The notes under the pieces: model-generated | What the model was told of the DNA's origin: nothing | The model's database searches: none | What the model saw: the letters and a program-made list of their open reading frames with translations, nothing else | From: Chryseobacterium limigenitum | GTDB lineage: Bacteria > Bacteroidota > Bacteroidia > Flavobacteriales > Weeksellaceae | Direction: 5' to 3' | DNA length: 64,000 bases | NCBI RefSeq assembly: GCF_900114875.1 | Contig: NZ_FPKW01000003.1 | Span: forward strand, 1-64,000 | Part shown: positions 45,036 through 52,444 of the stretch, in pieces | Position numbering within the stretch: position 1 is the first letter of the stretch | How the letters are laid out: each line of letters opens with the position of its first letter | Position numbers and translations under genes: made by a program

Positions 45036-45509
45036 ATGGATACTTTACAGAAAGAAAAAAATATTGCTTTAATAAAAGATGTTTTAAGAAACTACTTATT
45101 AGAAAAGGGTTTCAGAAATACACCTGAACGATATACAATATTAGAAGAGATTTATAATATGGATCATCACTTCAATGTGGATGATCTGTATCTTCTCATG
45201 ATGCAGAAGAAATATCATGTTTCTAAAGCCACAATTTACAATACAATTGAGATTTTCCTTGATGCAGGATTGATCCGTAAACACCAGTTTGGAGAAAAAA
45301 CATTGACGTCTTCGTCTTATGAAAAGTCTTATTTTGACAAGCAGCATGACCATTTGGTGATCTACAAAAAAGACTCAGACAAGGAAATTGAAGAGATCAT
45401 AGAGTTTTGTGATCCAAGGATTCAAGGTATCAAAGAAGCAATTGAAGGAGCATTTGGCGTAAAAATTGATTCTCATTCGCTATATTTTTATGGCACCAAG
45501 AATGATTAA
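45036..45509 (+). CDS. Atypical Fur-family transcriptional regulator
   Basis: 157 residues. The winged-helix half is clear: LLEKGFRNTPERYTILEEIY, VDDLYLLM, HVSKATIYNTIEIFLDAGLI. The dimerisation half retains QHDHLVIYKKDSDKEIEEIIEF but lacks the two CxxC pairs of typical Fur/Zur/PerR (only one Cys, in EFCDPR), so no structural zinc site is expected. A metal-responsive role is inferred. Operon with the OstA-like gene, 3 nt downstream. Confidence 0.85.
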   Translation: MDTLQKEKNIALIKDVLRNYLLEKGFRNTPERYTILEEIYNMDHHFNVDDLYLLMMQKKYHVSKATIYNTIEIFLDAGLIRKHQFGEKTLTSSSYEKSYFDKQHDHLVIYKKDSDKEIEEIIEFCDPRIQGIKEAIEGAFGVKIDSHSLYFYGTKND

Positions 45510-45512
45510 TCA

Positions 45513-47261
45513 ATGAGACTGATTTTTTTCCTGTTAGTTTTTATTTCAACGATTACTTTTGCGCAAGACAAACAAAAACCTGCGCAAAGAGATCCGTATT
45601 TACAAAATCCGATTAAAAATCCGCAACAGATTCAGCAGGCAAAGCCTCAAGATAAGGTAAAAATCATCAATGCTGATGAAATTATCAAAGATACTGAAAA
45701 GTATGAGGGTAACCGTTACATGAAGGGTAATGTAAAATTAGAGCATCAGGGTTCTATTCTTACTGCTGATGAAGTGATTTTATATGAAGAAGAAAATTTT
45801 GTAAAAGCTATAGGTAACGCAAGACTTCAAAATCCGGACGGTTCTGTAATTACTGCAGGCGAAATGGAGTATGATGGAAACACTCAAAAAGGGGTTGCCA
45901 GAAAAAATGTAGTTCTTACGGATCCGAAACAGACAATTAAAACTGAAACTCTATATTATGATAAGCTTGCCAATCAGGCTTATTTTAATACGGGAGGTAC
46001 AATTTCTGATGCTCAGAATACAATGTACACAAAGTCAGCAACCTATTTTCTGGATACAAAACTGATAGATTTTGTTGGTAATGTAAAAATTGACAGTCCC
46101 GACTACATTATAGATGGTGACAATATCAAGCAAAATCAGAATACTAAAGTTGCCGAATTCTTTGGGCCTACAACTATCACCAACCGTAAGAATCCTAAAA
46201 ACCGTGTGTATACCGAAAGAGGGACTTACAGAATGAACACAAAAGAAGCTTTTCTCAATAAAAATTCTAAGATTTTTTATAACGATAAGATTCTGACTGG
46301 TGACGATATGTACTTCAATCAGCTGACAGGTTTTGGAAAAGCAACCGGAAATGTAACCTTAGACGATCCCAAAGAAAGGAGATGGATAAAAGGCGGTTAC
46401 GGAGAAATTTTTGAAAAGAAAGATTCTGCGATGATGACTAAAAACCCTTACGCAGTAAAAGCTTTTGAGAAAGATTCGATGTATTTTGCAGCAGAAAAGA
46501 TCATTTCTTTCCAAAGACCGGATTCTGCGGATATTAAAAAGAAAAAAAGTTTCTTGCGAGCTTTCAGAAAAGGAAGGTTTTATAAATCTAATGCACAGGG
46601 GAGGGCAGATTCTCTTGCTTTCAATGAAACTGACGGAATTATGCACATGTATACCAAGCCAATTCTGTGGAGCGGAATAAAACAGGTAACCGGAGATAAA
46701 ATTGAGGCCTATTTCAATACTGAAAATGAAAATATAGATTCTTTAAAAGTTATCGGAAATGCATTTGCAATCAGCAAGGTTGATTCATTGAATTTTAAAG
46801 ATGAATTTAACCAGGTTAAAGGTAGATTCATGACGGTTCATTATCAGAATAATGATATCAAAGAAGCTACGGTAATAGGGAATGCACAGGCCATAAGTTA
46901 TGCAGATGATGTAGATCAGACCACTAAAAAACCTGAAAGAATAGGTATTTCTCTTACTTCTTGCGGAATTATTGACGCGATATTTGAAGAGAAAGTGATG
47001 CAGATTGTTTCCTGTAATATTGGAGCCACTTCCGATACCTATCCAATGAGTAAAATTGAGCCGTCTAAACGGAAATTCCCGGATTTTAACTGGAATACAA
47101 AAGACCGTATTAATAAATGGCAGGACATATTGGTAGACACACCAAATAACGAGGAAACGAAGTACGAGACCGAAAGTTCTCTTTATGATAAAGCTCAGGA
47201 AGCAATAGATAAAGAAAAGGCAAAAGAAGAAGCAAAAAAGCCTAAACGAATCCGAAAATAA
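45513..47261 (+). CDS. OstA-like (LptA/LptD-N domain) protein
   Basis: 582 residues. Signal peptide ~1-17. The LptA/OstA-like domain begins near KIINADEIIKDTEKYEGNRY, and repeated beta strands follow (GNVKLEHQGSILTADEVILY, GNARLQNPDGS, GNVKIDSPDYIIDGDNI, GNVTLDDPK). Each GN.. repeat is typical of the OstA/LptA beta-jellyroll, here much longer than LptA itself. Likely periplasmic, in lipopolysaccharide transport or envelope assembly. The C-terminus is Lys/Glu-rich. Co-transcribed with the Fur-family gene. Confidence 0.8.
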   Translation: MRLIFFLLVFISTITFAQDKQKPAQRDPYLQNPIKNPQQIQQAKPQDKVKIINADEIIKDTEKYEGNRYMKGNVKLEHQGSILTADEVILYEEENFVKAIGNARLQNPDGSVITAGEMEYDGNTQKGVARKNVVLTDPKQTIKTETLYYDKLANQAYFNTGGTISDAQNTMYTKSATYFLDTKLIDFVGNVKIDSPDYIIDGDNIKQNQNTKVAEFFGPTTITNRKNPKNRVYTERGTYRMNTKEAFLNKNSKIFYNDKILTGDDMYFNQLTGFGKATGNVTLDDPKERRWIKGGYGEIFEKKDSAMMTKNPYAVKAFEKDSMYFAAEKIISFQRPDSADIKKKKSFLRAFRKGRFYKSNAQGRADSLAFNETDGIMHMYTKPILWSGIKQVTGDKIEAYFNTENENIDSLKVIGNAFAISKVDSLNFKDEFNQVKGRFMTVHYQNNDIKEATVIGNAQAISYADDVDQTTKKPERIGISLTSCGIIDAIFEEKVMQIVSCNIGATSDTYPMSKIEPSKRKFPDFNWNTKDRINKWQDILVDTPNNEETKYETESSLYDKAQEAIDKEKAKEEAKKPKRIRK

Positions 47262-47317
47262 ATAATAAAGTACAGACAGAGTTTTATAATTGATATAAAC
47301 TCTTTGTTAAAATTAAA

Positions 47318-47358
47318 TAAGTCACCATTTTCATATAGTAAATGGTGACTTATTTTTG
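47318..47358 (+). terminator. OstA operon terminator in a 350-bp spacer
   Basis: Stem AAGTCACCATTT/AAATGGTGACTT and ATTTTTG. A smaller inverted repeat (AGAGTTT/AAACTCT) precedes it at ~47278-47303. The remainder of the spacer (47359-47611) is AT-rich leader DNA with no gene and only a weak TATATTTA box near 47573. Confidence 0.85.
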
Positions 47359-47611
47359 TATTAGACTGTTAAAATTGCTGCTAAATCTTCTTATTTTCAA
47401 TTTTTATTTTCTTATTTTTTCTAAACATTATTCTATAAATGGTGAATGTAAAATATTTACTGTTATTGGCTTTTCATTGATAATTTAATATTTCACTTTA
47501 TAATGAGGTAAATTGTTTTCATTATTTAACATGATATGTTGAATTATTTTCATTGTAATTGATATTATTTCATATATTTATTACGTCAATATGACATTTT
47601 ATAAAAAACTA

Positions 47612-48514
47612 ATGAAAACTAAAATTATTCTTTTTATTTTTTTGATTTATAGTCTTAAAAATAACGCGCAAGTTGGGATTTCTAAAGATCCTTCTTTTAA
47701 TCCCGATTCCAGAGTACAATTGCATGTAAAGCAGGATAATTATGCTGCTCGTTTACCCCGAACTAATTTAACATCATTGCTTCCCGTTTCCGCAGCAGGT
47801 ACAACGGGAAACGGAACACAGGCATCTGTAATTTTCAATAGAGAAACGGGAAGTATTGTTCAAAATGATGGTACAACCTGGAAGATCTCAGACCAAATTG
47901 TTTCAACAATGAAGAATAACAGAATGGCTCGTTTTATCAGGACAGGAACTGTAACTTCAACTTGCGGAACTTGTGGATTTGCGTGTGGCCTTACTGTTAG
48001 GACCTGTACCTCGCAAAATGTTAATTTTACGAATGCCAGTCCAAGTTTCGATGATATTCCTTCCGATGTTTCATTGGCTTCTGCAACTAGCAATGTTATT
48101 AATATTAATACAAAAGGGCTCTATAAAATTTCCTTTAAAAGTGGTGCTATTGATATAAGTACACCCCTTTGTATAGGTGTTGTTATTAATCTGCAATCGA
48201 AGTTGAATTTAGAACTTAGTACATCATCAGATGCCACTTGGAGACCCATTAATAATACAGCAAGCAGTTCGACGGCTGGAGCATTGGCGGTAAGTACTTT
48301 GGCTCCGGGGTCAATTGATGTGGGACAGTCTTTGGCATTCACGTATGTTGGTGTTTTTAATGCCGGAGATAAACTAAGATTAACACTTGCTGGGACTCAA
48401 AATATTGGAACAGGTGTTTGTACAGGTCTTTTAGGCGGAGACAATATGTTTTTCGCCATGAGTAAAACCGGAAATGCTGTATCAGAGATTATTGTTGAAA
48501 AAATAAATATGTAG
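47612..48514 (+). CDS. Secreted protein with C1q/TNF-like C-terminus (first of three)
   Basis: 300 residues from the ATG at 47612; the upstream ATG at 47591 would spoil the signal peptide. Signal peptide ~1-19 (KNNAQ) is followed by VGISKDPSFNPDSRVQLHV. A middle Cys-rich piece reads TCGTCGFACGLTVRTCTS. The C-terminal ~140 residues have the strand pattern NTKGLYKISFKSG...GDKLRLTLAG, suggestive of a C1q/TNF-like jelly roll. First gene of an operon of three similar proteins (4 nt to the next). Extracellular or surface; role unknown. Confidence 0.6.
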   Translation: MKTKIILFIFLIYSLKNNAQVGISKDPSFNPDSRVQLHVKQDNYAARLPRTNLTSLLPVSAAGTTGNGTQASVIFNRETGSIVQNDGTTWKISDQIVSTMKNNRMARFIRTGTVTSTCGTCGFACGLTVRTCTSQNVNFTNASPSFDDIPSDVSLASATSNVININTKGLYKISFKSGAIDISTPLCIGVVINLQSKLNLELSTSSDATWRPINNTASSSTAGALAVSTLAPGSIDVGQSLAFTYVGVFNAGDKLRLTLAGTQNIGTGVCTGLLGGDNMFFAMSKTGNAVSEIIVEKINM

Positions 48515-48518
48515 TAAG

Positions 48519-49346
48519 ATGAAAAGAATTTTAATAATGCTCGTAATGTTTTTTCAATATTCCGCTTATGGCCAGGTGGTCATAGGAAGTGATGTAAGTA
48601 GTGTGAAAAACATATTGAAAATTCAGGATGGAACTCGGGGAGTGATACTTCCTTATGCAAATACTTATACTTCTTTTCCGAAATATAATGCTGCAGCAAC
48701 AGATATATTTGATGATTATCCTAATCTTGTAGGAGGACTTATCTATAACAAAAGTGATGATCAGTATTATAAATATGACGGATTTTCATGGAATCCTTCC
48801 AGACAGATACAAGGTATTTTTCAGCCTAAAATTTCGAGATTAGGAATATCGGCAGGAATAACGATTCCTTGTATTTCTTTCGGAATTGGATTTTGTTTTG
48901 CGGGTGGTACACCGGGATATCTTGCTGCAGATAATAAGAGTCAGGTTCTTGTAGATAATTTAACATTAAAAAACGCAAGTACAGTAACCATAAAAGTAGC
49001 AGGAATCTATGATATAGGTGTGGCGCTTGGTTTTACAGGAGGAAGTTTAGGCTTTCAGGCAGGAATTACAGAGTTTAAATTAACATTACAGGTAAAATAT
49101 ACCTCTGCTTCAGACTGGGAAACGGTTGTGTCCAAAACAAATTATTCCGTCGTTTTTGTTATAGATACACAGGGGAATAAAACTTCAAGTTTTGCGCAGA
49201 CAATTTCTTTGCCCGTGGGCGCAGAGCTGAGGGTAGTTCCCGAGATAAGCTCTAATGCAATTTCGGGTGGTGCTTTGGCTGCCTACGGAACAGACACGAA
49301 TTCTATTAACTCATACATTGCTGCCCGTTTAATCAAATCTTATTAG
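48519..49346 (+). CDS. Secreted C1q-like protein (second of three)
   Basis: 275 residues. Signal peptide ~1-18 (AYGQ) precedes VVIGSDVSSVKNILKIQDG. The fragment LVGGLIYNKSDDQYYKYDGFSWNP is a short Trp-containing tag repeated, loosely, in its neighbours. The C-terminal domain has VAGIYDIGVALGF and SLPVGAELRVVPEI strands like the flanking proteins. It begins 4 nt after the previous stop and ends 2 nt before the next start, so the three are translated from one message. No enzymatic motif. Function unknown. Confidence 0.6.
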   Translation: MKRILIMLVMFFQYSAYGQVVIGSDVSSVKNILKIQDGTRGVILPYANTYTSFPKYNAAATDIFDDYPNLVGGLIYNKSDDQYYKYDGFSWNPSRQIQGIFQPKISRLGISAGITIPCISFGIGFCFAGGTPGYLAADNKSQVLVDNLTLKNASTVTIKVAGIYDIGVALGFTGGSLGFQAGITEFKLTLQVKYTSASDWETVVSKTNYSVVFVIDTQGNKTSSFAQTISLPVGAELRVVPEISSNAISGGALAAYGTDTNSINSYIAARLIKSY

Positions 49347-49348
49347 TC

Positions 49349-50125
49349 ATGAAAAAATATATATTCTGCTTGTATTTATTTGTATTAAATAGCTACAGTG
49401 CACAGGTTAATTTTACGAATATTCCCAACCCTGACTCAAACGCAAATGGTAACGATCTGGTGATGATGTATATGACAAATACGAGTGAAGCCAGCGGTAT
49501 AAAAGGTTTTGGTCTTCCTGCGGTAAATGCGGATGTTGATCTTCCTTATACCGGTGTCAATGCTCCTTCAGTAAGAATAGAAGCACTTCGCGGAATGCTT
49601 TTATTTGTGAAAAGTACGGGACAGGCGATGGTTTTTGACGGCTTGGTTTGGAGCAAAGCTTTTGAAGTGGAATCCGATAATATCTCAAGATTTCAGATCA
49701 ATGCGGTTTCTACAACTTCGGGATCTGTTTTATTGCCCATTAATTCTTTAATCGATAAACCCAATTTCTTGGCAGATCCATTAAGGCTTAAGACAAATGT
49801 TTCAACAGCTGCTCCCAATATTAATAGGTTATATGTGAGACAGACAGGTTTGTATAGGATTAATTTGAACTTAAATTTTACAGGTCCGGCAGGGTCATTC
49901 AGTAATAGGCTCGGAGCAGGACTATACATAAACGACGCCCAAAGATTCCAATTGCTGGAGAATACTGTAAATTATGATGGAACAAACAGGAAAATTAACT
50001 TAGATTTCTCCGTATATGCCGTTCAGGGACAGTATATTACTTTAGAAGCGATCTCTGAAATTGGAGGAACTACAAGTTATAATGTTACCAGCAACAGCTT
50101 TGTAACGGTAGAAAAAGTTTTATAA
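49349..50125 (+). CDS. Secreted C1q-like protein (third of three)
   Basis: 258 residues. Signal peptide ~1-17 (YSAQ). RGMLLFVKSTGQAMVFDGLV matches the short Trp-tag area of the neighbours (it ends with VWSKAF). The C-terminal jelly-roll-like domain has VRQTGLYRINLNLNFTG, GAGLYINDAQRF and VQGQYITLEAISE, close to a C1q pattern (GxYxxxxxxxF...). Last of a three-gene operon. Surface structure or binding protein is the best guess. Confidence 0.6.
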   Translation: MKKYIFCLYLFVLNSYSAQVNFTNIPNPDSNANGNDLVMMYMTNTSEASGIKGFGLPAVNADVDLPYTGVNAPSVRIEALRGMLLFVKSTGQAMVFDGLVWSKAFEVESDNISRFQINAVSTTSGSVLLPINSLIDKPNFLADPLRLKTNVSTAAPNINRLYVRQTGLYRINLNLNFTGPAGSFSNRLGAGLYINDAQRFQLLENTVNYDGTNRKINLDFSVYAVQGQYITLEAISEIGGTTSYNVTSNSFVTVEKVL

Positions 50126-50164
50126 AACACAGTGAAAATTATATATTATATTTTGTGATTTGGT

Positions 50165-50202
50165 GAATCGCCCTTAATTTTTTATTAAGGGTGATTTTTT
50201 TA
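50165..50202 (+). terminator. Terminator of the C1q-like operon
   Basis: Stem AATCGCCCTTAA/TTAAGGGTGATT with a T-rich loop, followed by T7. Confidence 0.9.
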
Positions 50203-50207
50203 TTCTA

Positions 50208-50486
50208 TTAAAACACTGCTTCCAGATTTTTTATTCTTTCTTTTAAAACGGCAATTTCTTCCTTATATTCTGATATTCGGGTTTCATATTGTTCTATCAG
50301 TTTGTCAGAAAGATTATAATTGATAGTTTGATGTTGTACTACATTTCCAACCGTATTATTGTCATTTGCTTGAGTTTCAATAGTATTCTCATGGTTTACT
50401 TGAACAAAACTCTCATTACCTTTTAAAAACTCATTGGGACTTACCTCTAGTTCTTTGCTTATTTTTTCACTTTCACTTTTAAAAGA
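50208..50486 (-). pseudogene. Truncated XRE-type regulator (remnant)
   Basis: On the minus strand 92 codons are open without an ATG start, bounded upstream by a stop codon at 50487-50489. The translation contains SEKISKELEVSPNEFLKGN, the end of an XRE helix-turn-helix and following loop, then a Asn/Gln/Thr linker and a coiled coil ending YKEEIAVLKERIKNLEAVF. The DNA-binding N-terminal half is missing, and the DNA upstream (50490-50690) shows no helix-turn-helix. It lies between the C1q operon and the bacteriocin-like locus, so it may be the decayed local regulator. Confidence 0.7.
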
Positions 50487-50690
50487 TTAGAATTGTTAAA
50501 AAATGCTATTTTTAGTTAAAGTTGTATAACTATTATAAAGAAATTGAGATTTTTATTAAAAAAAATAAATCAGATTTTTAGAAATAAATATTAATGATAA
50601 TTTATGTCTAATTTAATATCAAGAAAAAAAATAATCTATTTATTAATTTCATATATTTTTTTATTTGGTGTGTCAAAATATGATGCATTA

Positions 50691-50739
50691 ATGCCTTAAA
50701 AACAGGGCATTGCAGTATGTGTTTTTGTTAATATATTTG
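50691..50739 (+). promoter_or_regulatory. Bacteriocin-locus promoter with an adjacent dyad
   Basis: TTG at 50710-50712, 19-nt spacer, TATATTTG at 50732-50739. The dyad ATGCC/GGCAT (50691-50710) touches the -33 element and may be a regulatory site. The rest of the gap 50487-50810 is AT-rich with no other feature seen. Confidence 0.6.
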
Positions 50740-50810
50740 TCAGGATTAAAATTTCTGCAGAAAAGTATTTAATCAAAAAATAAATTACAAACATTTTAAA
50801 TTAAAAAAAG

Positions 50811-50999
50811 ATGAAAAAATTAGACGTTTCGCAAATGGAGAATTTGCAAGGAGGTAAAAGCTTTAGACAATGTATGGAAAGTGGATTAGGTTCCATGGAA
50901 GGAATGCTTCTATTGGGTGCGGCTGGTTGTGCTGGACCTGCCGGAATTTTAGGAGCTTTTGTAGGTGCGTCGGCGGCTTGTGCGATTATTGCAAATTAA
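50811..50999 (+). CDS. Double-glycine leader bacteriocin-like peptide precursor
   Basis: 62 residues. The leader MKKLDVSQMENLQGG (1-15) has the double-glycine form: hydrophobic residues at spaced positions and a terminal GG for cleavage by a C39 peptidase. The ~47-residue core is Gly/Ala-rich, hydrophobic in its second half, and has three Cys (C21, C40, C57). This is typical of class II bacteriocins exported by PCAT transporters. A C39 ABC exporter is encoded 1.4 kb downstream. Whether it kills, signals or both is unknown. Confidence 0.85.
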   Translation: MKKLDVSQMENLQGGKSFRQCMESGLGSMEGMLLLGAAGCAGPAGILGAFVGASAACAIIAN

Positions 51000-51010
51000 A
51001 ATGAAATATA

Positions 51011-51232
51011 ATGAGATATAAAAATCAATTAATAGTTTTTGGAGTTTTTTTAATAGTGGGGTTTTGTCTTTTTTTCTTTAAAGGAGAGAGTAAAACAGTT
51101 AGTCCATTTTTTTTGGTTTTAGCTTTTTTAATTGCTCCAATATTAGGATTTTTATTTCCAAGATTAAAAGAATTGGGTATTGGAACATCTAGTTTCTTAC
51201 CTAATATTTTAAAATATTTCAAAGAAAAATAA
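51011..51232 (+). CDS. Small membrane protein, candidate immunity protein
   Basis: 73 residues, two hydrophobic helices (about 7-23 and 32-49) and a basic C-terminus (NILKYFKEK). It begins 11 nt after the peptide gene. Position and small two-helix topology are typical of bacteriocin immunity proteins, but the family is not recognised, so the role is inferred. Followed by a strong hairpin. Confidence 0.6.
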   Translation: MRYKNQLIVFGVFLIVGFCLFFFKGESKTVSPFFLVLAFLIAPILGFLFPRLKELGIGTSSFLPNILKYFKEK

Positions 51233-51248
51233 TTCTAAATCTTATTTT

Positions 51249-51278
51249 TATACCTTTCTCATATGAAAGGTATTTTTT
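51249..51278 (+). terminator. Hairpin between the immunity candidate and export genes
   Basis: Perfect stem ATACCTTTC/GAAAGGTAT, 6-nt loop, T6, ending exactly before the next start codon. Probably a partial terminator that favours peptide and immunity mRNA over the export genes. Confidence 0.75.
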
Positions 51279-51923
51279 ATGAAAAATTTTATATTTTTTG
51301 TAAGCATAATAATAGGCTATCTCTTGCTTACATATCTAGATAAAACATACATTTCTACCGATTCAAAAATCATAGATTTTCTTACGAAAGATTATCCAAG
51401 TACAGTAGTGCAAAACTATATGGAAAGCCAAAAAAAATGGTGGTGGGTAAGCTATGTGGCAACACTTTTACTCATCGGAATCAAAGTATTATTGGTTGCC
51501 TTTTGTCTCAATTTTTTAAAACTGTTCGATCTTCCCCATATTGATAAGATAAAATTCGGCGATTTCGTATTTTTGGTCCTTATTGCAGAGTCTATTTTTA
51601 TCGTTGCGGGCTTTTACAAGTTTATCAACTTTCATTGGATCAATACAGATTATACACTTGAAGATATACAAACGTATTATCCCATGTCATTAATCAATAT
51701 AAAAGAGCATATGTCTACAGAAAAATGGCTGGCTTATCCGCTGCAGCTTGTCAATCTCTTTGAGGTATTTTACTGGGTCTTTTTGGCTTGGGGTGTAAGA
51801 GAACTTTTGGAAGAAAAAATAAGTTATGTAAAATCTTTTGGTTTGGTAGCGCTTACTTATGGTATTGGTTTGCTTTTTTGGGTAGGTGTTGTTTGTTTCT
51901 TTATACTTAATGCACAATATTGA
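51279..51923 (+). CDS. Multi-pass membrane protein of the bacteriocin-like locus
   Basis: 214 residues with about five hydrophobic helices (near 3-20, 55-80, 93-113, 155-175, 188-211). It contains KKWWWVSYVATLLLIGIK, YPLQLVNLFEVFYWVFLAW and WGVRELLEEKISY. It resembles YIP1-like membrane proteins, without a known catalytic motif. Its stop codon overlaps the start of the thioredoxin-like gene (TGATG), so they are translationally coupled. A role in immunity or export assembly is plausible. Confidence 0.65.
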   Translation: MKNFIFFVSIIIGYLLLTYLDKTYISTDSKIIDFLTKDYPSTVVQNYMESQKKWWWVSYVATLLLIGIKVLLVAFCLNFLKLFDLPHIDKIKFGDFVFLVLIAESIFIVAGFYKFINFHWINTDYTLEDIQTYYPMSLINIKEHMSTEKWLAYPLQLVNLFEVFYWVFLAWGVRELLEEKISYVKSFGLVALTYGIGLLFWVGVVCFFILNAQY

Positions 51924-52444
51924 TGAAAAATAAAAACCTAAAAATACTGGCTATTGTTATTCCTGTTTTGTTAATAGGTTTAATGGGGTATCTATTCTAT
52001 AATTTTCAGCATAAAAAAGCTAGAGTAAAAGCTTTACAAAATATCCCGACTTTTTCCGTAAAAGATATTCATGGTAATACAATTACCAACCAAAATTTGC
52101 CTGAAGGAAATAAGATATTAGTCTATTTCAGCCCAGATTGCGAGTTTTGTCAGGCAGAAATGGAAGCTCTTTCTAAAATAAATAGTAATCATAAAAATAT
52201 CCACTGGATTATGTTTAGCAGTAGTTCTATGAAGGAGATAGCAGATTTTGCCCGAAAATACAAACTGGAAAATACCGAAAACATAAGTTGGTGCCAAGAT
52301 CCAATGGCAAAAGTCTACACAAAGTTCGCTATGAAAGGGATGCCTTATTTTTTAGGCTATAATTCTGAAAATAAATTAATTCACAGAAGTACAGGAGCCA
52401 TAAAAATTGAAAAAATTTTAGCTGATTTTAATGAAAAAGAATAA
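51923..52444 (+). CDS. Membrane-anchored thioredoxin-like (TlpA/redoxin) protein
   Basis: 173 residues from ATG 51923. N-terminal membrane anchor (8-27) then a thioredoxin-like domain: PTFSVKDIHGNTI, YFSPDCEFCQAEM with the CxxC pair C73/C76, and MKGMPYFLGY with the conserved cis-Pro. Periplasm-facing. It overlaps the exporter gene by 14 nt. With three Cys in the peptide core, a job in forming or protecting disulfides is an attractive inference. Confidence 0.82.
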   Translation: MKNKNLKILAIVIPVLLIGLMGYLFYNFQHKKARVKALQNIPTFSVKDIHGNTITNQNLPEGNKILVYFSPDCEFCQAEMEALSKINSNHKNIHWIMFSSSSMKEIADFARKYKLENTENISWCQDPMAKVYTKFAMKGMPYFLGYNSENKLIHRSTGAIKIEKILADFNEKE

